A stretch of 20,024 nucleotides of DNA from SYIM01 sp964581825 (lineage in GTDB: Bacteria; Pseudomonadota; Gammaproteobacteria; Burkholderiales; Burkholderiaceae_E). The notes below the pieces were generated by a model. The model made no database searches, was not told where the DNA came from, and saw only the letters and a program-made list of their open reading frames with translations. The translations under genes and the position numbers were made by a program. Location of the stretch: NCBI GenBank assembly GCA_964581825.1, contig CAZORB010000078.1, positions 1-20,024 on the forward strand, written 5' to 3'. How positions within the stretch are numbered: position 1 is the stretch's first letter; every line of letters begins with the position of its first letter. Positions 8,555 through 14,432 of this stretch are shown piece by piece.

Positions 8555-8821
8555 ATGAGAATCACCTTCAAGCTGTTTGCGATGCTGGCTGATCACCTGC
8601 CTGCGCAGGTCGACGGCAATTCCCGAGAGGGTAATGCCGTGAGCTTCGACGTGCCTGAGGGCACCACGGTGCAGCAGCTGGTCGAGCGCTTTTCGCTGCC
8701 AGCGAAGCTGGTGCATCTGGTGCTGATCGACGGTCGGTATGTGGAGCCCGCAGCCCGCGCAACCCGCGTGCTGGCTGAAGGGGAAACGCTCGCGATCTGG
8801 CCGCCCATCGCGGGCGGCTGA
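8555..8821 (+). CDS. MoaD-like sulfur carrier protein
   Basis: A small beta-grasp protein of 88 residues. The N-terminus (ITFKLFAMLADHLP) and the pattern TTVQQLVERF, LVLIDGRYV and LAEGETLAIWPPIAGG match MoaD/ThiS. The chain ends in the required Gly-Gly (87-88), whose C-terminal carboxylate is adenylated and converted to a thiocarboxylate to supply the dithiolene sulfurs of pyranopterin. It lies 22 bp after aorC. AOR-linked MoaD paralogues are thought to provide a cofactor supply dedicated to the tungsten enzyme. No MoaE, MoeB or MoeA gene accompanies it here, so it must use housekeeping partners encoded elsewhere. Confidence 0.87.
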   Translation: MRITFKLFAMLADHLPAQVDGNSREGNAVSFDVPEGTTVQQLVERFSLPAKLVHLVLIDGRYVEPAARATRVLAEGETLAIWPPIAGG

Positions 8822-8822
8822 C

Positions 8823-9149
8823 ATGCTCAATTTTGGCGACCGCAGGGTCATGGCCTGCACACCAGCCGATCTGAAACGCTGGCTAGGCGAGCTCTGCGGC
8901 TGCGACCCTGGTATGAGCGCCGGAGGATCGCCAGCGGGTGCTCAGCCCGGTACCGTAGGCGCGGCCTCGGTGGAGTCGGATAGCGGCGTCACGCTGACCT
9001 TGCGCTGGCGGGTGCTGGAGGCCCACCAGATTGCGCTGCTTCGGGTTCCGCAGCTCGAGCTTGAATTCAGTTATCCGCACCATTCAGCGGAGCTGGCGCG
9101 CGCCTGGATCGAGCGCTTTGATCGGCATACCCAGCGAGGCGGCGGCTAG
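8823..9149 (+). CDS. Small unrecognised protein at the end of the aor operon
   Basis: A 108-residue protein whose ATG follows the MoaD-like stop by 1 bp, so it is almost certainly co-translated. I do not recognise a family. An N-terminal part has three cysteines (MACTPADLKRWLGELCGC, C12, C25 and C27 by count) and is followed by a Gly/Ala/Ser-rich linker. The C-terminal half looks folded, with alternating strands (VTLTLRWRVLEAHQIALLRVPQLELEFSYP) and a helix (SAELARAWIERFD). There is no signal peptide or membrane segment. Position suggests a role in tungsten cofactor handling or AOR assembly (inference only). Tight coupling and the strand-helix pattern argue for a real gene, but no motif proves it. 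Confidence 0.6.
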   Translation: MLNFGDRRVMACTPADLKRWLGELCGCDPGMSAGGSPAGAQPGTVGAASVESDSGVTLTLRWRVLEAHQIALLRVPQLELEFSYPHHSAELARAWIERFDRHTQRGGG

Positions 9150-9155
9150 GGCCGT

Positions 9156-9161
9156 TACAAT
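9156..9161 (+). promoter_or_regulatory. Possible dcd promoter -10 element
   Basis: TACAAT within GCCGTTACAATGCGCGCC, in the 90-bp gap before dcd, looks like a sigma-70 -10 element. No good -35 is seen 16-18 nt upstream. Its placement fits an independent promoter for the housekeeping gene dcd. Confidence 0.3.
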
Positions 9162-9192
9162 GCGCGCCGATGCGTGGCGGCTCTTCTGTGGG

Positions 9193-9207
9193 GCAGGCCC
9201 CGCCTGC
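9193..9207 (+). terminator. GC-rich hairpin after the aor operon
   Basis: GCAGGC-CCC-GCCTGC is a perfect 6-bp stem followed by TTGGTT. It lies between the last aor gene and dcd. The T run is poor, so termination may be weak. Alternatively it is a leader structure of the dcd transcript. Confidence 0.3.
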
Positions 9208-9239
9208 TTGGTTCGTAACACCTTACACCGGAGCCTTTA

Positions 9240-9803
9240 ATGACGATCAAGTCCGATTCATGGATCCGCCGTATGGCGGCGCAGGGCATGATCGAACCGT
9301 TCGAGCCCGGACAGGTACGCGAGGTGAATGGTCAGCGCATTGTGTCGTATGGCACATCGAGCTACGGCTACGACCTGCGCTGTGCCAATGAGTTCAAGAT
9401 CTTCACCAACATCAACTCGACCATCGTTGACCCCAAAGCGTTCGACGAAAAATCTTTCGTCGATTTCAAGGGCGATGTGTGCATCATTCCGCCGAACTCC
9501 TTTGCGCTTGCCCGCACGGTGGAATACTTCCGTATTCCGCGGTCAGTGCTCACGATCTGCCTGGGCAAGTCCACCTACGCGCGATGCGGCATCATCGTGA
9601 ATGTCACGCCGCTTGAGCCCGAGTGGGAAGGCCATGTGACACTCGAGTTCTCAAACACCACGCCGCTGCCCGCGAAAATCTACGCGGGTGAGGGCTGCGC
9701 GCAGGTGATCTTTCTTGAGTCCGACGAGGTGTGTGACACCTCCTACCGTGACCGCGGCGGGAAGTATCAGGGCCAGCAGGGCGTCACCCTGCCCCGAACC
9801 TGA
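9240..9803 (+). CDS. dcd: dCTP deaminase
   Basis: Cytoplasmic enzyme of 187 residues that deaminates dCTP to dUTP, the first step of one route to dTMP. The sequence is highly conserved throughout: VSYGTSSYGYDLRCA, the nucleotide-binding LGKSTYARCGI (108-118), and the catalytic glutamate at residue 136 in HVTLEFSNTTPLPA, equivalent to Glu138 of the E. coli enzyme. It ends GGKYQGQQGVTLPRT as expected, so it is full length. A GGAG site precedes the ATG by 6 nt. It is housekeeping and apparently unrelated to its neighbours. It marks the boundary between the aor operon and the catabolic block, and it converges on the amidase with a 19-bp gap. Confidence 0.97.
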   Translation: MTIKSDSWIRRMAAQGMIEPFEPGQVREVNGQRIVSYGTSSYGYDLRCANEFKIFTNINSTIVDPKAFDEKSFVDFKGDVCIIPPNSFALARTVEYFRIPRSVLTICLGKSTYARCGIIVNVTPLEPEWEGHVTLEFSNTTPLPAKIYAGEGCAQVIFLESDEVCDTSYRDRGGKYQGQQGVTLPRT

Positions 9804-9806
9804 GCG

Positions 9807-9821
9807 CGGGCGGTCTGCCCG
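9807..9821. terminator. Small hairpin between convergent dcd and amidase genes
   Basis: CGGGC-ggtct-GCCCG lies in the 19-bp gap between the two convergent stop codons. The 5-bp GC stem has no T run on either strand, so it is at best a weak bidirectional terminator. Confidence 0.25.
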
Positions 9822-9822
9822 A

Positions 9823-11256
9823 TCAGCGCTCCGATACCCCTGCGAGCGCAGGGACCGGTCGGCTAAGCAGTGGGTCACGGCTGAACAATTGCTCGAGCGC
9901 ATGCGCAACGCCCAGCGTGAAGCGGTCAGCATGGCTGGGCCCGACCACCTGAATACCGAACGGTGTTCCCGTAGGATCTGAGCCGCACGGGATGGCGGTG
10001 ACCGGGTGACCGACCACCGTCAGCGCCGAGGTAAGCCCTGCCCAGTGCACATAGTTGGCCATCGGCGCGCCGTCAATCTCGGTTGGATAGGGCTGATCAA
10101 ACTGAAACGGGAACACGGTAACGCCTGGGCAGATCAGCACATCGACATCATCAAAGAGCGCCTGAAACTTTTTGTAAAGTCGTAACTGGTCGCGGTGTGC
10201 AATAGAGACCTGGCCCAGATCCATCTGCCTGGCAGCGATCACGTTGTTGCGAACATTGGCCCCGAGCAGGTCGGCATGCTGCTCGAATCGCTCGCCGTGC
10301 TTGGCAAGCATGTAGGCGCCTCGCAGCAGCCAGAACACATCGAGTGCACCACCGAGATCGGGATTGCGCCATTCCAGCGATTTGAACGCGGGTGCGAACC
10401 GCCCGACGCGCTCTCGAAAAGTCTGCCGGACCCCCTGCGAGGTGGGGGCGCAGCCCAGGTCTTCGCTCACCGCGACCCGCAGGCCCGACAGGTCGACCGG
10501 CTGGATGCTGAGGAACTGCGCGGGGTCGAGCGGATACGCCATGGGATCAACTCGATTTCGAGTGGCCATGGCAGCAAGCATGAGCGAGCAGTCGGCCACG
10601 GTGCGAGCCATGGGCCCTTCGACCTCCAGATAGCTGAGCGCGATATCGCGGGCGGTGGAGGGAACCACGCCTGCACTGGGCCGATGCGAAACCGTGCCGT
10701 TAAAGCTTGCGGGGAGTCGCAGGCTGCCGCCCGTGTCGGAGCCATGAGCCAGCGGAAACATATGCGTAGCGAGCGCCACCGCCGACCCACCGGATGACCC
10801 GCCGCAGGACCGCATCACATCAAACGGATTACGCGTGGTGCCAAATATTGCGTTGCTGGTGCTTGCACCCGCACCAAATTCCGGCGTGTTGGTTTTGGCC
10901 AAGACGATGCCGCCGGCCTTCCTGACTGCCGCCACCACCGGTTCGTCTTGAGTGGGCAGATGATTGCGGTAGAGCAGTGAACCATGCGTGGTACGAATGC
11001 CGGCAGTTTCTGCCAGGTCTTTGAAGCCGACCGGCAAGCCGTGTAATGGCGCAAGCGGTTCGCCCGACATGACCCGCTGCTCGGCCTCACGTGCTTCGTC
11101 GCGCGCGCGCTCGTAAGCGGTGGTAACCACCGCGTTCACCACCGGGTTCACGGATTCGATTTGTGCAATGCAGCTGTCGAGCAGTTCAACCGGTGACAGC
11201 GCCTTGCTGCCGATTAAGCGGCGCGCTTCGGTAGCGCTGAGATCGCAGGGGCGCAT
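9823..11256 (-). CDS. Amidase, amidase-signature family
   Basis: A 477-residue cytoplasmic hydrolase of the amidase signature (AS) family, near the usual length. The Ser-cisSer-Lys triad is present: Lys79 in PVGFKDLAET, Ser154 in CGGSSGGSA, and nucleophile Ser178 in GSDTGGSLRLPA. The family hydrolyses amide (sometimes ester) bonds to a carboxylic acid and ammonia. This is not GatA: no gatB or gatC is nearby, and the C-terminus ends in the general amidase pattern (TPFGIQVVGPSHADRFTLGVAHALEQLF). Its ATG lies 3 bp after the stop of the TctC-type receptor gene, so the two are one operon, suggesting that the ligand captured by the receptor is related to the amidase substrate or product. The substrate is unknown. 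Confidence 0.93.
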   Translation of the reverse strand: MRPCDLSATEARRLIGSKALSPVELLDSCIAQIESVNPVVNAVVTTAYERARDEAREAEQRVMSGEPLAPLHGLPVGFKDLAETAGIRTTHGSLLYRNHLPTQDEPVVAAVRKAGGIVLAKTNTPEFGAGASTSNAIFGTTRNPFDVMRSCGGSSGGSAVALATHMFPLAHGSDTGGSLRLPASFNGTVSHRPSAGVVPSTARDIALSYLEVEGPMARTVADCSLMLAAMATRNRVDPMAYPLDPAQFLSIQPVDLSGLRVAVSEDLGCAPTSQGVRQTFRERVGRFAPAFKSLEWRNPDLGGALDVFWLLRGAYMLAKHGERFEQHADLLGANVRNNVIAARQMDLGQVSIAHRDQLRLYKKFQALFDDVDVLICPGVTVFPFQFDQPYPTEIDGAPMANYVHWAGLTSALTVVGHPVTAIPCGSDPTGTPFGIQVVGPSHADRFTLGVAHALEQLFSRDPLLSRPVPALAGVSER

Positions 11257-11259
11257 TCT

Positions 11260-12333
11260 CTATTCTTTTGGAATCTTGGCTGCCGTGGCCGCCGCCTGCC
11301 AGCGGGCCATATCCGCTTCGAGGAAACGACCAAACTGCTCCGGCGAGTGCGGTGCACCCACCTCGAGCCCGGCCTGCAGCAGCCGCTGTTTCATGGCGGG
11401 CGCGTTCATGATCGACACCAGTTCTTCGTTCAGGCGCTTCACGATGGGCGCCGGAGTGCGTGCCGGTGCGAGCAATCCCACCCAACCTCCGACCCGGAAG
11501 TCACGCAGTTCAGCCACACCCGATTCCGGCACCGCGGGAACCGATGGCAGCCTGACGCTGCGCGCGTCGGCAGCGCTGGTCAGTGCGCGAACCTTGCCAC
11601 CGTCGACAAATGAGGCAGACGAGCTTGGTGAGTCAAACATCACCTGAATCTGTCCGCTGATAATGTCGGTGATCGCCTGAACGCTGCCCTTGTAAGGCAC
11701 GGGCTGAATCTGCAGGCCGGTCATCGAAAGAAACACTTCCATGGTCAGGTGCTGGATCGTGCCTCGGCCGACATGCGCATAGTTGAATTTACCGGGATTG
11801 CGCTTGGCCAGGTCGATGAACTCTGCCAGCGTTTTTGCCGGAAAGTCAGGCGCGACAATGAGCAGCATGCCGCCGCTGCCCCCTACCTGCACCACCGGCT
11901 CGAAATCTTGCGTGGGGCGGTACGGCAGATTCGCGACCAGTGCGGTACTGATTGCAAACGAGGTGGATGTCATCAGCAGCGTGTGACCGTCAGGCGCCGA
12001 CTTGGCCACGAATGAGGCACCGATCGTGCCCGTGGCGCCCGTTCTGTTCTCCACAACGATGGGTTGGCCAAGACGACGTCCGAGTTCTTCGCCGAGTGCG
12101 CGCGCTGCGACATCGGACGCATTGCCCGCCGGGAAAGGCACGACAAAGGTAACGGGCTTACTGGGGAACGACTGCGCCTGCGCAGCGCCCGATACGCAGG
12201 CAAGCACGAGCGCGCAGATTCCCGCGAGGGCGGCGGATCCGGGCCGAGTCAGGCGCTGCGTTGAACGGGCCGACGGTTGGGAGCTGGCTTGGATTGATGC
12301 CACGTGATGGGCTTTATTCTGCGATTTGTTCAT
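11260..12333 (-). CDS. TctC/Bug-family extracytoplasmic solute receptor
   Basis: A 357-residue secreted binding protein. It has an unusually long N-region of about 32 residues before the hydrophobic signal core (ALAGICALVLACVSGAAQA), with likely cleavage near residue 53. The mature start FPSKPVTFVVPFPAGNASDVAAR and the later RTGATGTIGA, DGHTLLMTSTSF, YAHVGRGTIQHL and VPYKGS segments are classic for TctC/Bug proteins, which bind carboxylates in the periplasm. No tctA or tctB membrane genes are nearby, as is common for orphan Bug receptors in Burkholderiales. The start is supported by AGGAGG (12340-12345 on this strand) 6 nt before the ATG. It is the first gene of an operon with the amidase and is divergent from the LeuC-like gene. 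Confidence 0.92.
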   Translation of the reverse strand: MNKSQNKAHHVASIQASSQPSARSTQRLTRPGSAALAGICALVLACVSGAAQAQSFPSKPVTFVVPFPAGNASDVAARALGEELGRRLGQPIVVENRTGATGTIGASFVAKSAPDGHTLLMTSTSFAISTALVANLPYRPTQDFEPVVQVGGSGGMLLIVAPDFPAKTLAEFIDLAKRNPGKFNYAHVGRGTIQHLTMEVFLSMTGLQIQPVPYKGSVQAITDIISGQIQVMFDSPSSSASFVDGGKVRALTSAADARSVRLPSVPAVPESGVAELRDFRVGGWVGLLAPARTPAPIVKRLNEELVSIMNAPAMKQRLLQAGLEVGAPHSPEQFGRFLEADMARWQAAATAAKIPKE

Positions 12334-12339
12334 TTGAGG

Positions 12340-12345
12340 CCTCCT
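12340..12345 (-). promoter_or_regulatory. Strong ribosome binding site of the TctC-type gene
   Basis: AGGAGG on the minus strand, 6 nt before the ATG at 12333. This confirms the long N-terminus of the receptor. Confidence 0.75.
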
Positions 12346-12348
12346 GTC

Positions 12349-12365
12349 TATGACAGTTTGTCATA
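12349..12365. promoter_or_regulatory. Perfect palindrome in the divergent promoter region, likely operator
   Basis: TATGACA-gtt-TGTCATA is a perfect inverted repeat with 7-bp arms and a 3-bp centre, 16 bp upstream of the TctC-type ATG and 89 bp before the LeuC-like start. Its size and symmetry suit a dimeric regulator, and it could control both divergent operons. No regulator gene is encoded in the window, so the family cannot be named. Confidence 0.6.
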
Positions 12366-12375
12366 ATCGCCTTCA

Positions 12376-12389
12376 CTCTCGTCGGAGAG
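12376..12389 (+). promoter_or_regulatory. Short hairpin followed by a T run upstream of the LeuC-like gene
   Basis: CTCTC-gtcg-GAGAG is followed by ATCTTTTTT. On the plus strand this resembles a small intrinsic attenuator in the leader of the LeuC-like operon. The stem is only 5 bp, so the call is weak. Confidence 0.25.
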
Positions 12390-12440
12390 ATCTTTTTTCG
12401 CGAAACCAGCGCGCGATGGGTGACCAGCGCTGCCGATTGC

Positions 12441-12447
12441 AGGAGAG
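12441..12447 (+). promoter_or_regulatory. Ribosome binding site that decides a GTG start
   Basis: AGGAGAG stands 6 nt before the GTG at 12454. The later in-frame ATG at 12493 has no such site, so the GTG start is preferred. Confidence 0.6.
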
Positions 12448-12453
12448 CCTTGC

Positions 12454-13755
12454 GTGACCCCTTTGCCGTCCCAATCCGGCCAGCGCGCGCCGATGACTGC
12501 TGTCCAGAAAATTCTCGCTCGTGCCAGCGGACTCGCGCAGGTCGTGCCTGGCGAAGTGGTTTATCCAGTACCCGAACTCGTCATCATCCACGACGGTTTC
12601 GTCGAAACCGCCTACCGCGAATTGCACGCGCTTGGCTACGGCAGCGTGATCGACCCGCATAAGGTGATCTTCGTGACCGACCATGAAGTGGCCTATGGGT
12701 CGCAGCGCGCCGTTGAGCGGGGCCGCAACATTCGCGCAATCGCCAAAGCGTGGAATGTCGGTGCGCTCTACGACGCGGGGCGGGGCGGTCATGGTCATAT
12801 CTTTCCTATTGAAGCGGGTCTGATTCGACCAGGCATGTTCCTGTTCTGCTACGACATGCACTGCACGAATTTTGGTGCGGTGGGGGCCCTTGCAATGGCC
12901 GCTGGCACCGAGGTCACGTCAGTCCTGGCAACGGGCAGCCTCTGGACTACCGTCCCGGAAACACTGCGTATCGATCTGCATGGACGCCTAGCAGGTGGGG
13001 CACATCCGCGCGATGTGGGGTTCCTGCTTGCGCAAGGGTTTTCGCAGGGGCGGTGGAGCGTGCAGTACGACTACCGCGTCGTGGAGTTTGGCGGCCCTGG
13101 CCTGGCATCGCTTGATCTGGCAGCGCGCGTGGCGCTGTGTAATTCAATCACCGAGATGGGCGTGGCCAACGTGTTGTTTGATGATGACCCGCCTGGCATC
13201 AGCGTTGCCAATGCTCCCGACTTCCGAAGCGATCCGGGCGCACCCTATGAGGCGCGGATCAGTTTCGATCTGTCTGCGGTGGAGCCGCAGGTAGCACTGC
13301 CCGGCGGCCCTGATCGCGCCGAGCGCCTGTCCCAGGTGCTTGGCCAACCCATCGATCACGCAACCCTCGGCGCGTGTGGCTCGGGAATGTATGAAGACTT
13401 CGCCGCTGCGGCACAGCTCCTTAAAGGGCGGCGGATCGCGGATCACGTCCGCATGTTTGTCGTACCCGGCACCGCAGCAACCGCGCGCAGACTGGCTGAT
13501 GACGGGCTCGCGCAAATCTTCGTTGATGCAGGGGCGATGCTGCTGCCGCCTGGCTGCGGGCCTTGTGCAGGAGGCCTGATGGCGCCGCTTGGGCCGGGTG
13601 AAGTTTCCGTGGCAACCGCTGCAACCAATCATGCGGGCCGGTTCGGCGCGCATGAGGGTGAAATTTATCTTGCGTCGCCCGTTACCGTGGCGGCGTCTGC
13701 AGTAGCGGGGTGCCTCGCTGATCCGGTGACCCTCGCCGCCGCAGCGTCCGTCTAA
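12454..13755 (+). CDS. Divergent LeuC-like (aconitase-family) hydro-lyase large subunit
   Basis: A 433-residue protein of the aconitase / 3-isopropylmalate dehydratase large-subunit superfamily. Recognisable family segments are TAVQKILARASG (15-26), GGHGHIFPIEAGLIRPG (111-127), TNFGAVGALAMAAGTE (138-153) and VPETLRIDLHGRLAGG (167-182). Three cysteines can ligate a [4Fe-4S] cluster: C308 in LGACGSGMYEDF, and C368 and C371 in PGCGPCAGG. The usual GSCTN signature has become GACGS and the usual GDSHT has become YDMHC, so substrate contacts differ from true LeuC. The protein should add or remove water on a substituted malate-like acid together with the small subunit encoded 12 bp downstream. Leucine biosynthesis is unlikely because of the motif changes, the absence of leuB and the catabolic neighbours. 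Confidence 0.85.
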   Translation: MTPLPSQSGQRAPMTAVQKILARASGLAQVVPGEVVYPVPELVIIHDGFVETAYRELHALGYGSVIDPHKVIFVTDHEVAYGSQRAVERGRNIRAIAKAWNVGALYDAGRGGHGHIFPIEAGLIRPGMFLFCYDMHCTNFGAVGALAMAAGTEVTSVLATGSLWTTVPETLRIDLHGRLAGGAHPRDVGFLLAQGFSQGRWSVQYDYRVVEFGGPGLASLDLAARVALCNSITEMGVANVLFDDDPPGISVANAPDFRSDPGAPYEARISFDLSAVEPQVALPGGPDRAERLSQVLGQPIDHATLGACGSGMYEDFAAAAQLLKGRRIADHVRMFVVPGTAATARRLADDGLAQIFVDAGAMLLPPGCGPCAGGLMAPLGPGEVSVATAATNHAGRFGAHEGEIYLASPVTVAASAVAGCLADPVTLAAAASV

Positions 13756-13767
13756 AGGAGTCTCTCC

Positions 13768-14376
13768 ATGAACCCAAGTCTGGTTCGCCGCGGTCGCGCT
13801 CATGTCTTCGGCAACGGTATTCCCCTTGATGAAGGCGTCATGGCCTTCAAATATGCGATCGGCCGAATTACCGATCCCGCCGAACTGATTCCGCATCTCT
13901 TCGAGCCGATTGATCCGGGATTTGCAGCGCGCGTGCAGCGCGGTGACCTGGTGATCGCAGGCGCTGATTTCGGCTGCGGAAAGCCCCATATTCAGGGCTT
14001 TATCGCGATGGCCGCTTTAGGGATGGGCGTGTTGTGCGACTCCATGCCTTACAAGGCCATGAGAGGTGCGATCTCCAAAGGCCTGCCTGTTCTGACAGGA
14101 TGCGGCGATCCGTCGCACTGGGTCGGCAATGGGGACGAGGTCGAGATCGACTTCTCGACGGGTGAGGCACGGAATCTGACTCGCGCAACCACAGTTCAGT
14201 TTCCCGCGATGGCGCCTGTGCTGCAGCCCATCATTGCGCAGGGCGGCGCCGATGGACAGTTGGCTGCATGGCTTTCGAAGAATCCCCAGCAGCGCGTTGC
14301 TGAGGGTGTGGCCAGCGTCCTCGCCTCAGGTTCGCCGCTCAGGTTTCAGCCCAGGCGCGCCGCGCAGGCAAGCTGA
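13768..14376 (+). CDS. Divergent LeuD-like hydro-lyase small subunit
   Basis: A 202-residue swivel-domain protein that should close the active site of the LeuC-like subunit. The fold signature is visible in GRAHVFGNGIPLD near the N-terminus, GDLVIAGADFGCG in the middle, and DEVEIDFSTGEARNLT near the end. In normal LeuD and aconitase the FGCG is followed by SSRE, whose Ser and Arg bind substrate. Here it is followed by KPHIQGF, so that catalytic motif is absent. The usual GDNIDTD loop is also changed. The gene follows the large-subunit stop by 12 bp with a GGAG site. The protein is intact in length, so this looks like a distinct subfamily with altered chemistry or substrate, not a decayed gene. 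Confidence 0.8.
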   Translation: MNPSLVRRGRAHVFGNGIPLDEGVMAFKYAIGRITDPAELIPHLFEPIDPGFAARVQRGDLVIAGADFGCGKPHIQGFIAMAALGMGVLCDSMPYKAMRGAISKGLPVLTGCGDPSHWVGNGDEVEIDFSTGEARNLTRATTVQFPAMAPVLQPIIAQGGADGQLAAWLSKNPQQRVAEGVASVLASGSPLRFQPRRAAQAS

Positions 14377-14432
14377 ACCCCGCCGCGCTCCATCCATCCG
14401 CGTTAAACACGTAATCAATCAAGGGGGCTGTC

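Noticed and set aside
9823..11256. Amidase as GatA of the Glu-tRNA amidotransferase
   Set aside because: No gatB or gatC is present, it shares an operon with a TctC receptor, and the sequence outside the signature region lacks the close similarity expected of the highly conserved GatA.
12373..12861. 162-codon minus-strand frame covering the divergent promoter and the start of the LeuC-like gene
   Set aside because: It overlaps a well-supported gene on the other strand, lacks a ribosome binding site and family motifs, and would occupy the control region.
13144..13989. 281-codon minus-strand frame opposite the LeuC/LeuD-like junction
   Set aside because: Shadow of two real genes. Basic, cysteine-rich low-quality composition without domain features.
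12454..14376. Annotation as leucine biosynthesis leuCD
   Set aside because: Key motifs (GSCTN, SSRE) are altered, there is no leuB or leuA, and the operon continues into a decarboxylase.
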